Below, piece by piece: positions 1-12,200 of a DNA stretch of 64,000 nt. Origin of the DNA: Pieris napi (taxonomy: Eukaryota; Arthropoda; Insecta; Lepidoptera; Pieridae); NCBI RefSeq assembly GCF_905475465.1, contig NC_062249.1:6274501-6338500 (forward strand), read 5' to 3'. The notes beneath the pieces are model-generated. The model saw only the letters and a program-made list of their open reading frames with translations. It ran no database searches and was not told where the DNA came from. The stretch's first letter is position 1. Every line of letters begins with the position of its first letter. The position numbers were made by a program, and so were the translations under genes.

Positions 1-373
1 ATATTTTTGAACCCGATCTAGATATATAAATCCGTGGCCTACTAACGATTTGTAAACTGCGACAACTCGCTTGTCAAGCCAAGTGGATAATATATAAACA
101 TTCTGGCACAATCTTTTGTACGCGTGAACATATTGCTAAAAAGGCCATGGTCGGTCTACGAAGTCGCAAATATAAGCTTTATTTAGCCTTTTGGATATCA
201 GAGTTAAGTGTTAGCAAGTTAGAGTGACATGTTGAGTTTTATAACAATTAAGAAATTTAAATTTATGCTGATAATTAATACATAAATGATGCACGGTAAA
301 AATATTTAAGAATATCAAAGTCAAAGTCAAATAAGTAATTTATTTCAATTAGACCATCTAAAGTGGCACTTTT
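1..373. other. AT-rich non-coding DNA
   Basis: I see no gene or recognisable repeat before the foldback element. Confidence 0.5.
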
Positions 374-1137
374 TAGTACGGGAGGTAGCAAGTTTTCGAG
401 AAAGAATTTCAGGCCAGCTGATTTTGTGATATGTCTTCCTTCTTGCACTACCGGTTAGAGTCTGGGCAATCTGGCTGGCGGTAGCGGTTGCGTTCATTAG
501 TGCGCATCCTATCTGTCCGGTAATAATCCTGGATTTGAAAAGCATTTTAAGAAGCGTAATTTTTAATTTTTCCTTTTTAAATAAGTCTACCTGACATTTT
601 TTATGGCCAGACATTTTTCACATTGCTAACTATGTGCCAGACGCGATTTTAAGTTTTTTTTTATAATAATTTTAAAGTATTTTATGATACCAATGAAAGG
701 CATCATACTGCAATACTTTTTCATTTTAATTCAAGACTTAACAATCGAATTAATGTCTGGCAAATTCATTTTTAGTTTTTCTTATATTTAAATAACATAA
801 TATTAAAATTACAGACATTCTAAAATACTTTGAAATTTTTATAAAAAAAAACTTAAAATCGCGTCTGGCACATAGTTAGCAATGTGAAAAATGTCTGGCA
901 ATAAAAAAAGTATGTCAGATAGACTTATTTAAAAAGGAAAAATTAAAAATTACGCTTCTTAAAATGCTTTTAAATTCCAGGATTTTTACCGGACAGATAG
1001 GATGCGCACTAATGAACGCAACCGCTACCACCAGCCAGATTGCCCAGACTCTAACCGAAAGTGCAAGAAGGAAGACATATCACAAAATCAGCTGACCTAA
1101 AATTCTTTCTTTTCAAACGTTGCTACCTCCCGTACTA
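374..1137. mobile_element. Foldback element with ~310-bp inverted arms
   Basis: The stretch from about 374 to 688 is repeated in inverse orientation at about 823-1137. The arms share long blocks: the outer end TAGTACGGGAGGTAGCAA, the block around GTGCGCA(T/C)..CTGTCCGGTAA, and the inner block around GTGCCAGACGCGA. They differ by scattered substitutions and surround a loop of about 135 bp. It is non-coding; the short reading frame in the left arm is a shadow. Most likely it is a foldback-type non-autonomous DNA transposon. I could not fix a target duplication (TTT on both sides is possible but weak). Confidence 0.8.
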
Positions 1138-1741
1138 TTTGAACGTCAAAAAAAAATATAAAGAAGATTCTAGTTGCCCCTTCCAAAAGGTAGTTTCGTG
1201 TGGAGAAGAATGAGCAAGAAACTCCACACTTACTCTTTTAAATTAGGTTTACAATATTTTGTTATCACAAATATATACTTAAGAAATATCTGGCGTATAC
1301 TACCAAAATATATTTTAGTCTAAAATTAGCAGTTGCACAGAATTCTAATTGGTTCTAGGTACATAACATCATAACGTTTAAAATATCATCGTAGTTCTAC
1401 GTCTAAAACAACTGCAGTGTAGTTTGAATCTTGATTTAATCACGAAACGTCACGAACAATGAGCACTTTAAAACCACAGTTAAATATTACTGTATCTTGG
1501 CGTAGTTATAACTTGTTCAAAGGAAATATTGCAATTTTAAAACGGCAGGAGTCTTCGTTTGCAAAGGAGCGGTTTCTTGACTTTAAAGTTATTGTTTTAA
1601 GGGAAATTGTGAGTTGATTACTTTTAGTGAAAGTATAATTATGTAACATTTGTTTCTGTCACAATTGTTAGCGAAAAAACAATGGATGCGTTATTTAACT
1701 ATGACTGTGAATTTTTATTTACTCAGTGTCACTCTAAAAGT
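1138..1741. other. Non-coding, with a short LINE-tail-like scrap
   Basis: No gene. The stretch near 1195-1250 (wording around GAGCAAGAAACTCC) resembles part of a common lepidopteran LINE 3' tail. It is too short to place. Confidence 0.3.
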
Positions 1742-1879
1742 TCAAGTTAGGAAGGACCAAGTCAGAGTTATTACAAATGTGAAAGATGTGTTACAGCTAA
1801 AATGGCGATGATTGGGGCACATGACAAGAGAAAATCGTGAGAAGTTTACGATAGTCATAACCGAATAGCAGCCACGAGA

Positions 1880-2021
1880 TGGGAAATGAAAAAGAGGTAG
1901 ACCGGTATAGCGATGGAGGGATGATATGGAAACCATAGAAGCTGTGTGTCCTAGAGTTTCCCGAGATAGGGACAAGTTAAGAAAGCCAGAAGGGACCATC
2001 GTGTCCCAGGACACACTGTAG
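1880..2021 (+). pseudogene. Decayed RTE-type LINE reverse-transcriptase C-terminus
   Basis: One plus-strand frame reads an Arg-Gly-Arg-Pro start, a stop, then RWRDDMETIEA and a D-K-L-R-K stretch ending at a TAG. The pattern G-R-P..R-W-x-D-D..R-D-R-x-x-W/L is the usual end of RTE-clade LINE polyproteins. An internal stop and the short length mark it as dead. The flanking sequence from about 1742 may belong to the same insertion but is too eroded to assign. Confidence 0.55.
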
Positions 2022-2035
2022 ACCAAATAGTTTTT

Positions 2036-3598
2036 TTTTTGTATTGTATTTGACATACATATTGTGTGGTCAGGGGTTTAATAAATTTTCATTATTTTAA
2101 CTTACCTTATTATTAATAGATGGTAACTGATAAGAGGCTCTTAAAGCTTCATATAATCACTTCGATACATTACACTCATGCATTTGCATACTTTATTTTA
2201 ACGTATATTTTACCGAAGATAAGTGATTTATATGACAATTTTTGAAATTAATTCAATCATCTCACTTAGCTTACCTTATCTATGAATCGCATAAATATTA
2301 CATAATTTATTTAAGGCAATCTTTGCAACAGTTTCAACTATCCGTTCAATAAATCACTTTATGAAACAAATAAAAAAATAACGGGGTCATGTTATCAAAA
2401 TTTGTTAAAGACCAATCGAACTGTGGTTTGCGTGCGATACAGTGAATAGGGCAACTATGCTTTATGGTTTAGCTTTGTTCCACACATATGTAACAATTGT
2501 TAAAATTTCGTTTTCGTTTATCCTTAATTTGTTTCAGTAGTTTAAATCTGTTAAAATTAGTATCTTCTTGAAGGGAAACTCTCCTTTTTTTAATTAAGTT
2601 TCTGATAAATATTTACTTATAATTTATCATTATTGTTTGAAAAGTTTGCCATATGAAGAACTTATTTCTTCGTCATTAATATAGTAGAGGCTGGGCTGGT
2701 TCAATATTTATGTTGTATAATACTGTTGAACAATGAGTTTCGATGTTCTAAAGTACATCATAATTCATTGTTTTAATGAAGTGTTATTTCAAAATTGTAA
2801 CGCGAGTTTCATCCTGAAATATTTGCCAATGTCAAGGTAATACAAATAAACTTATAACAGACTTAACTTATAGTCAACCTATTCGACCCAGACAGCTACC
2901 TGACCTGTTTCTAGCCCTAAGACCAAACCAGGTGATATATTAAATAAACCACTCACCAAGGTTGCATTATTATCGAGTATTTGATTTCAACTAGTTATTT
3001 TAGCTTTTCGTTTATTGAGGGTTTAGTTCTTCTGAGCATTGGAGGAGGCGTTTTCTGAGTACGGGGTCCATGCTGAACAATAACAACAAAAGAAGTAAGA
3101 AATAGAATCTATGTAATTTAAATAGAATTAGTTATTTAATTAGATTAATTTTAATTATTACATAACTTTATAATATTGCGGTACTAAAAACAAAATTACG
3201 TAATTCTGTAATTTACAGAAAAAGCAGATATAATCAGAGATATTTATAAATAAACGCTCAAGATCGTATATTTTTATTAGTAAACTGAGTTACAATACCG
3301 GACTTAATACTTCAATGTTCGTTCTATCTTTTGAATTGGTTTGCAAATACTCGAGTTGAATCTCAAATATTGGGAAAAGGACAACCGAACAATTTTGAGA
3401 GAACAATAAATTAGTTAATTTAAATATTTAATGTTTGATTTCGTGAGCTCCGTGTGCATGAAAGCTGGAAAGCGTAAAAGCAGCGGGATGTGATATGTCC
3501 GTGGATTCCATGCTATGTAGAGATTAATAAAAATAATCACGAGCTTTAATAATGACCAAATTAATAATCTGTATCGAGGGTATTCAAACTATTAAAAA
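2036..3598. other. AT-rich non-coding DNA
   Basis: No coding signal, RNA gene or clear repeat seen. Confidence 0.5.
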
Positions 3599-3599
3599 A

Positions 3600-3888
3600 T
3601 AAATCAGTGGCGCTACGACTTCTTTAGGTCTAGGCCTCAGATTTCTGAATCTGTTTCATGATCATTTTTAAATCTAATAGGCAAGTAGGTGATCAGCCTT
3701 CAGTGCCTGTCACACGCCGTCGACTTTTTGGGTCTAAGACATGTCGGTTTTCTCACGATGTTGTCCTTCACCGTTCGAGCAAATGTTAAATGCGCACATA
3801 GAAAGAAAGCCCATTGGTGCAGCCGGGGATCGAACCTACGACCTTAGGTATGAGAGTCGCACGCTGAAGCCACTAGGCCAACACTGCT
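3600..3888 (-). mobile_element. tRNA-derived SINE, family B
   Basis: On the minus strand the element starts with a tRNA-like head (GTTGGCCTAGTGGCTTCAGC) and a Pol III B box of the form GGTTCGATCCC. It ends in a family-specific tail reading CTGAGGCC(T/C)AGACCTA on that strand. The same layout recurs near 5462, 37464, 48 bp after 55000, 58713 and 59643, and as a tail scrap at 34969. No intact tRNA fold is retained, so it is not a tRNA gene. Confidence 0.85.
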
Positions 3889-5461
3889 CATTTACAAACT
3901 ATTATAACTTTCAAAATGGAATTAGATGAAATGAATATCACCATAACCACACAAAATGGAAACTCTACTTTTTACTACGATAAAGTAGTTCTAAGTTCCG
4001 ACCGCAACTCGCAAATGAAGAGGAAAATTCTTGAATTATTAAGACATTTTTCTTGAAGATAGAATGCAACCACTTTGTCAAGTAAATGCACATCTTATTG
4101 TTCTCATTTGACAAAATCTACGCTCGCATTCATAAACGTCTCTTGGTGTTAAATTTCGATTTTTCATATTCAAAAGAAAATGTCAAAATGTCAACTCTTT
4201 CACCTGCTGTTTAAGGTTCATAATTACACACCACACTAAAGTTTTCAAATAGCTAATATGAACCGTGGAAAGCCAAAAGCATTCAGGAAAGCTCACGTTG
4301 ATTTACAAATATACACTTTATAATTATGTTCATACAGACCATTGTTACAATTATAACATAATCGAATTCGGACATTCGTGTTCAGTTCGACCCGTACATT
4401 TACAATTTTTACTCACGTTTCAGATGAGTTTAATGAAAAATGAACCTTAAGTACAAAGCTTAAAGTTCCAATTTTATCTTGCGTTGTCCTCTTGTAGTGA
4501 CTTGTGAGACTGTGGGGCACATTCGCTTTTCCGGCACACATTAGTGTTAGAAAATCAGATGTATTAACAGGCAACTTTCAACTTAACACAGATGAAATTA
4601 GAGCTCAACATTGTTTTATTTAAAAGTTGTGTTTACATCATTTCGGAGGTCGAAAGGTAGCCACGGTCGAGGGCTCAAAGGGGTTTATCGGGGTGAGGGG
4701 TGACCCGATCGTCTACTACGTTAGTAGAATCTTGGCTGTTGCGGTGGTCGCACGGCGCGTTATGAAACACGCGTACATTTTCGATTTTTTTTAAACGTAA
4801 TTCATTTGTTTAATTGTATAACCTCCTTTTTATAGTGTTGTGAATAGTCTGTGCCTTGGATGGAATTTTGTAGACAAAGCCTGGGATTCATCCCGTCGAA
4901 CGTATGACCTAGTTATAAAGATTGAACGTGCTTAAATTTAAACTTACCGAATATTTAAATTAACTTAAATATATAATGAAATTAGTTAGATAACGAATTA
5001 TGACGTATACTTATCGATATGCGCTGACTCAATATTATGTAACGTGAAGCTTAGTTTGCCTTCCAAGCCACTAAAGGTAATTTAGGCTTAATTGTATAGA
5101 ACAACGTATTGATACATAGTATCAGATTTATGAATATCTTTAAAACGAAATTGACGCTGTATGAGATTGATTATGTAATTTTCTTTTAATTTGCAAAGAG
5201 GTAGATTTAGAGCCGGCCGAAGTGAGGGCCACTCATATTTAAAAATAGAATATATCTTGATCGACTGTAAAAGCGCGCGAATCACGAGCTGTAAATGGCG
5301 GGAACTGGGTATATTCAGTTTTTCCCCTGATACCTAGCATTCGTTACAAAGTTGTAAGCGATTTGTTGATACATACGATGTTCCTTCTCATATCATGATT
5401 AAAGATGTATTCAGTTCCGCACTTGCTTTAAACTATAATAATAAAAGAATGTAAATATAAA
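3889..5461. other. Non-coding DNA
   Basis: A locally GC-richer patch at about 4640-4790 stands out, but it carries no recognisable frame. Otherwise nothing seen. Confidence 0.4.
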
Positions 5462-5736
5462 ATAAATCAGTGGCGCTACAACTTTTTTAGGTCTGGGCCT
5501 CAGATTTCTGTATCTGTTTCGTGATCATTTGTTAATCTAATAGGCAAGTAGGTGATCAGTCTCCAGTGTCCCACGCCGGCAGGGCAAGCCAATTTCCTCA
5601 CGATGTTTTTCTTTACTGTTCGAGCGAATATTAAATGCGCAGATATAACGAAAGACCATTGGTGCACAGCCGGGGATGGAACTTACGAGCTTAGGGATGA
5701 AAGTCGCACGCTGAAGCCACTAGGCTAACACTACTC
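5462..5736 (-). mobile_element. tRNA-derived SINE, family B
   Basis: A second minus-strand copy with the same head, B-box region and tail as the copy near 3600. The B box is altered (the GATCGAACC word on the plus strand reads GATGGAACT), so it looks older or transcriptionally weak. Confidence 0.85.
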
Positions 5737-7600
5737 AATATAATAAAATAATGCAACGTTTCATATTCTTACTATTATCTAATGACAAATCTGAATAAAC
5801 ACATTACAAGTATCATATATAATAGTTGTTTAATAATTACATGTTTAGTAGTTATATGAGTTATATTTTGTAAAATTATTTGCAACGCAAAGTTTAAATT
5901 GAAGTGTTGAACTGACCTTTACATTTGCCCTTTTATATGAAATATCATGTAGGAATAAAAGAGTTTAAAAGAAATAATCAATAATGGAGATTGCCCTTAA
6001 TAAGACCTAGTCTGAACTTTCCATCCCTCTCAATCGGTCAAAGTGTCCTCTTATACCTTGTTGCGAGTAAGAAAGCTTAGGCTATGATCAGATTTTTGCT
6101 GAAACAGGACTACATAGGTGGCAAATGTTTTTTAAAAGGAGATTGTGATGATATGATCAACCATGTTAGTTGCAGACCGCATGGGTGGTCCTTATTAAAA
6201 TACTTTCGTTTTCGTTCTCTTGTACAAAAATAAAATTACAAAACTTTCCTAATTGTGGCTAATAGTACGTTTATAAATACGTTTAACTTTGTAGAGTACC
6301 ATGCTAGTAAATGAGGGCTACGGCGCCACGTAGACGGTGCTACGACGTAGACCATTGTAACCCATAAATGTTACTCGCAGGCTGTTTTTAATTAGTTTGT
6401 GTAACTTGAACAATTGTTAAATGTTATTTAGAAACTGTCCAGAAATAAAAGAGCACAACATTATCAAAAAAAGGAAAAAAAATTACCTAACGATATTTTT
6501 GCTTTGAATTAAATATATTGTTTTAGTTTCATTAAATGAAATCAAAAATAATAATATTATTTTTGAAAAAAAAAAAACAATAATTTATTATATTTTATTT
6601 GATAACATTCAATTGTGGCATATACATCGCACTTAAAGTTCTTATAAACTAAACGAAGTTTTAATTAGTACCATGACCGGCAAGTCGCCATTTGTTATTT
6701 ATACACGTGATACGGAAAATAACAGTTTTACGGCTATCGATTTTTATTTATAAAGGCTGCTTTGCAGGTTGGTAGTGGCTATTTATAAAAAATATCAAAT
6801 TGTAAGATATACCAAGAGAGAAATGTTGATTAAATTAATATAAAGCGATATTAAGTAGTAATTTCCCGCTACTTAGCGTCAAATTTGGTATTACGAATTG
6901 TTTATGGATAATTAATTAAATATAGTATTAACTATCTTAAACATACAAAAGTATAAATATAATATTTTTTGTGTCGGTGATCTTTAAAATATGCCGTTTC
7001 GGTGAAAAGCTCATTACAAGTTTATCGGTTATAATGTGATTGTGGGACCTGTTTTAAATAGCTTTTTCCCTTGATAAAAAATAAATATTAACTTAATAAA
7101 TAGTGTTAAATTTTCGTAAATTTTCTCGCATTCCAGTGTCAATATTTCGAAAAAATATATAAACATTTGATATAATAGTCGTAAACTACACACTAAGAGT
7201 AATAAAATCGCAGCAAAGTTAATATTACACAATGGTCATTTTTGTAAGATGAAAAACTTCAAAATTGCGTACGACATAATCAAATCTTTCTTTAAAAGTT
7301 TGAAAGAAAAGCAATAAGCGCGCAGTTCTCAAGTTTAATAGCATATTAAGAATTCATAATGCCCGGCACAAAAATTAAAACATACAAATATTTTTAATGT
7401 AACGCTTTTCGAATATTATTTAACTATATCAAGTAGGTTCAGTTGGAATCAAAATAAATATACTATTCTTAATAAATAATAATTATATTGATCTGGACCA
7501 CACAATATCCTCCAAGGCACAGATTTCTTATCTCTATACGTTTGTTGTATCAATTTTTATATTTAATTATATAAAATAAAATATTTTTATTTCCTTCCAG
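5737..7600. other. AT-rich non-coding DNA ending in a splice acceptor
   Basis: No gene or repeat recognised. The last bases form a good 3' splice site (T-rich tract then TTCCTTCCAG, ending at 7600). This stretch is therefore probably intron. Confidence 0.45.
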
Positions 7601-7990
7601 ATTTAAACATAAACGCAATCGTCACAAACGCAGTCAATCAAAATATGTAAGGTGAAGTAATGATAAAGTGACAGATGAATCAACGATATGGCACTAGAAT
7701 TACGGGGGTTTCTAAGCGGGGGGATTGTTATCATAAAAGGGGGCTAAGCTATCACAACAGGGGAATTTTTGAAAATGGTAGGCTCCTTTGGATGTTGGTT
7801 ACTAAGGGGGGGTCGGCGTATAATGGACGGGGGTTAGTGACAATGTGTATGTGGTTGTGTGTTCTGGTGGGGATTACAAGTGTTGGCGCAAGTGAGTTTC
7901 CTGAAAGAGAATGCTGCGATCCAGTATACCCTCCAGTCACGGTGACTACGTCATCGCCTCCTGTCACCCATCCTGTCGGAAAGATTTCAG
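7601..7990 (+). CDS. Candidate first coding exon of a secreted host protein
   Basis: The segment is bounded by a pyrimidine-rich tract plus CAG (acceptor, 7591-7600) and by CAG|GTAAGT (donor, 7991). Inside, an ATG at 7843 opens a frame that begins with a hydrophobic signal-like stretch (MCMWLCVLVGITSVGAS). A Glu-Cys-Cys-Asp motif and a Pro/Thr/Val-rich stretch (VYPPVTVTTSSPPVTHP) follow, up to the donor, which would be a phase-1 junction. An upstream in-frame ATG at 7675 would add 56 residues; the 7843 start is preferred because it puts the hydrophobic stretch at the N-terminus. The Thr/Ser/Pro-rich part looks O-glycosylated or linker-like. I do not recognise the gene, and no downstream exon is identifiable here. 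The presumed 5' UTR part holds six runs of four to seven G (about 7705-7832). Confidence 0.5.
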
Positions 7991-8893
7991 GTAAGTTAAA
8001 TTTGTAGTTAAGGCCCTATCCCAGCACGAATTGCTGTGTCAGTGTCTCGGGGTGGACTGCGGGGCGCAGTGGAGAGCTGGAGCACTGAGGCGCACCAGCC
8101 TGTAATACCAATTAGTCATGTAAAACATTAAAGTAATGTATTTTATCATTTTTTTTCTGAAAGGGATTACTTGGCTTGCGATAAAATATATCGTGTAAAT
8201 TTCAAAATCATGTTCCATATATATTTTAGTCATAAAATGAACTCAAATTGTCAAAATTTGGCTATGTTTGGATTTTTTTCTATCAAGCGAAGTTATTTAA
8301 ATCGTATATCGATCTTTCAAAATGGATACATAAACTACTTAACTCCACCATATATTTTTTCCATTCTCCCTACTTCAAGAAATGATGACGAACAATGGAA
8401 AGAAACAATGTACTTTTTTGGAGTTAGGCGACCATGTCGGTCCTTAAGTTATGATTATTATTTTAGAATGAAAATGTTTCATATAACTGTGTAACTCTGT
8501 AACTTCTGTAAAACCAGTATTTGTTTCGTGTATCGCCGTTGTGTTGTGTTCATCTACTCGTATCATATAAGTATACTTACATATATTTTACCTTTACCTT
8601 TCCAAAGAAACATGCTTTCTTTTTCAATTTCATTAAGTTATCACGCGTTAATAAATTAAGATGTGGTAAATATTTTTTATTTATTTATTTATTGAGGTAG
8701 AATGCATAATTCTTGAAACTCCGTGAGAACTAGGAACGACGGATTTCCACAACAGTCTCTCATTTCCATAGGTTCTGGTTTCCGGTTAAGAGGCTCACTG
8801 TCATGCGTAAGCACCCATAACATACACAGCCTTTCTCCTTTTCTACACTATAAAATATTCATGATATTCTTAATATTACTGACTAATATATTT
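7991..8893. other. Probable intron start, non-coding
   Basis: It follows the GTAAGT donor. Short open frames here have no signal peptide, family motif or splice context. No repeat recognised. Confidence 0.4.
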
Positions 8894-9257
8894 ATGGTAG
8901 GGGAGCCCAAGAGGGGATTTCGGGATTTACTAAAGCGCGGCAGATTAATATATAGGGGGATACCTTGTACCCGGTTAAGTACCTCCACAAAATATGAGGC
9001 CCATATATAAAGCCGCACGTGAAGGAGACAGGATCAGTTTAGTAAAAAAAAATTGACCATCAGAAATTCCCGAGCGCGTCAGATTAAGGTAGGGTGAGTT
9101 AATTACATCCTAAAAAGTGTATATTCAACTAATCTGACAATTTGAGAGTGACGGAAAAAAAGGGGAGGGCAACAAAGTTGTAAAAAAAAAACGTCATCTC
9201 GACATTCTCGAGCGTAGCTAATTTTTTTTTTATTTTGAAGGAAATAATTCAAGAATA

Positions 9258-12200
9258 ATTTTTTTTTTTTTTTTTTTTTATAGAACGGGGGGCAAACGGG
9301 CAGGAGGCTCACCTGATGTTAAGTGATACCGCCGCCCATGGACACTCTCAATGCCAGAGGGCTCGCGAGTGCGTTGCCGGCCTTTTAAGAAAAGGTACGC
9401 TCTTTTCTTGAAGGACCCTAAGTCGAATTGGTTCGGAAATACTTCAGTGGGCAGCTGGTTCCACATAGTGGTTGTGCGCGGCAAAAACTGCCTTGAAAAA
9501 CGCTCAGTTGTGGAACGGCGGACGTCGAGGTGATACGGGTGGAATTTCGTATTCTGTCTCGACGTCCGATGATGAAATTCAGCTGCAGGTATTAATCCGA
9601 ACAACTCCTCTGAACACTCTCCATGGTAAATGCGGTAGAAGATGCAGAGTGACCCCACATCTCTACGCAACGCCAAAGGATCAAGCCGCTCGGAGAGGGA
9701 TTGGTCGTCGACGATTCGAACCGCTCTGCGTTGTATACGGTCAAGTGGAAGGAGCTGGTACTGGGGAGCCCCCGCCCAGAGGTGAGAGCAGTACTCCATG
9801 TGGGGCCGAATTTGCGCTTTATATAGTTGCATGCGGTGGCCCGGAGTGAAGTACCGCCTCGCCTTGCTGAGCACACCAAGCTTTTTGGAGGCTAATTTAG
9901 CCTTTCCCTCCAAGTGACCGCGAAACTGAACGTCGTTCGATATGTCAACGCCAAGTATTCCAATGCTGGCTGTGGCTTTAAGAAGAGTGTTTTCGAAAAG
10001 AGGAGTAGCGACAAAGGGTGTTTTTTTAGCGGAAAACGCGCAAACTTGTGTCTTCTTGGGGTTAAATTGGACTAGGTTTTGTCTGCCCCAGTCTGAGACT
10101 CCACGTAGTAGAGTTTCGACTTCAGACACAAGTTTGTTCCGGTACTCATCAACAACTGCCCGAGAAATACCTGCCCGGCCAGTGTAAAGAATATCCCCAG
10201 TGCTGTCATCCGCATAGCAGTGAATGTTGCTAAGTTGCAACATATCATTGATATGCAGAAGAAATAGGGTCGGGGATAGAACACAGCCTTGTGGGACCCC
10301 AGCGTTCACGGGTTTAAGGTCGGAACATGCTCCGTCGATGACGACCTTGATGCTCCGATCGGCCAGAAAGCTGGAGATCCAATCGCATAATTTCTCGGGA
10401 AGCCCATAGGCTGGAAGCTTCGAGAGCAGTGCTCTGTGCCACACCCGATCGAAGGCTTTCGCTATGTCCAAACTTACCGCCAGCGCCTCCCCCTTGGACT
10501 CAATTGCTTCCGCCCACCTATGAGTAAGGTATACAAGGAGGTCACCAGCTGAGCGACCACGACGAAAGCCGTACTGAGAATCGCTAATCAACTGGTGATC
10601 TTCTAGATAACTCAAGAGCTGGCAATTAATAATGGTTTCCATTATTTTGGAGAACAAGGAGGTTATAGCTATTGGGCGATAGTTGGACGGATCAGAGCGA
10701 TCGCCTTTTTTTGGGATCGGATGTATCGAAGCGGTCTTCCAGCACTTCGGGACAGTGCCGAGCGAGTACAGGTACCGGAAAAGGCGCGTTAAGACCGGAG
10801 CCAACTCAGGAGCACAAGTACGCAGCACAATTGGGGGGATACCATCCGGCCCGCTCGACTTATGAATGTCCAAGGAAGATAGTGCTTTGCGGACAGCACG
10901 TTGCCGGAATGTGATTTCCGGCATCGAGGAATCACACCGCGAAATGGTCGGTGGTGATCTCCCTCGGTCATCCAAAGTCGAGTTGGACGCGAAGAGACAG
11001 CCCAAAAGGTCGGCCTTCTCCTTCGCAGTGTGGGCCAGAGAGTCATCCTCCCTGTGCAGTGGCGGAATGGAGGGCTGACAAAAATTCCCCTGGACAGCTT
11101 TGGCGAGAGACCAGAAGGCTCGAGTCCCTGAAGGGAGTTGGGCCAATCTCTCGCCAAATCTGGCAATGTGCTCTGACTTTGCCTTAGTGATTTCTCGTTT
11201 GAAGGACCTGGAGGCTGAGTTATATGCTGTTTTAAGTTCGCTGGTATTGGCATCACGAGATTTCGCCGCTTCCGCCCATGCCTTAAAGCATTCTCGCTTT
11301 CGACGCGAGGCCGCCTTGCAAGAACGTTTAAACCAGGGCTGAGACTTGCCACCGATCGGCACCGCAGAAAATGGAATAAAGAGTTCCATGCCCTGCAGAA
11401 CCACTTCGGCGACAGAGGCGGCGACGGAATCTGGAGCTTCCGGCGAAAAGCACATAGGCCCCCAAGGGTAGGACGCAAAGAAAGACCGCATCCCGTCCCA
11501 ATCTGCTGACTTATAGTGCCAAATACGGCGACAACCCATAAAGCGGGGCCGTGAAGGGCGCGTAGATGGCACAGTACTCCGGACCACACAATGATCTGAT
11601 GAACCCAATGGCGGGTCAACAGAGACTTGATAGTTCTCCGGATGTGAAGTCAGCAGAAGGTCCAACAAAGAGGGTTTATGACCATCCACATCTGGTATTC
11701 GCGTAATCGCAGGGACCATTTGTGTCAGGTCGTAGGCTAAAGCAAAGTCGTGAAAGGATCTTCCCGCGTGATCGGTAGTTTCAGAGCCGAGCCAATCGGC
11801 ATGGTGGGCGTTAAAATCGCCAAGTATCACGATTTCAGCGGTAGGAACCCTTTCGAGCAGGGAATCTGTAGCCATTTGGATGTGCTCAATGAGTCGGTCA
11901 GTTTCGATATTTCCGCTATGGGACCTATACAGGCATGCGTAGAATCGCGGATGGTCATCGCAGTCTACGCGCAGCCAGAGGTTAGATAGGTCCCTTCCTT
12001 CAAGCGTCCCGAGGCGACGAGAACAGATATCCTCTCTGACGTACACGCAAACTCCCGCCCGCGGCACAAATGAATGTTCCAATTTGTACCCCGGGTAGGA
12101 GAGGTAGGAAGTATCAGCCGGGGAGGAAATCTGAGTCTCGGTAAGAAAGAGCAAGGCCGGCTTCGCAGTTTCTAAATGGTAGTGGACTGCGTTGATATTG

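Noticed and set aside
8171..8494. 107-codon plus-strand frame as a gene
   Set aside because: Aromatic-rich AT-driven composition, no motifs, no splice context.
10789..11619. 276-codon minus-strand frame as a separate gene
   Set aside because: It lies in a shifted frame inside the LINE polyprotein and shows no family motif. It is a GC-driven shadow.
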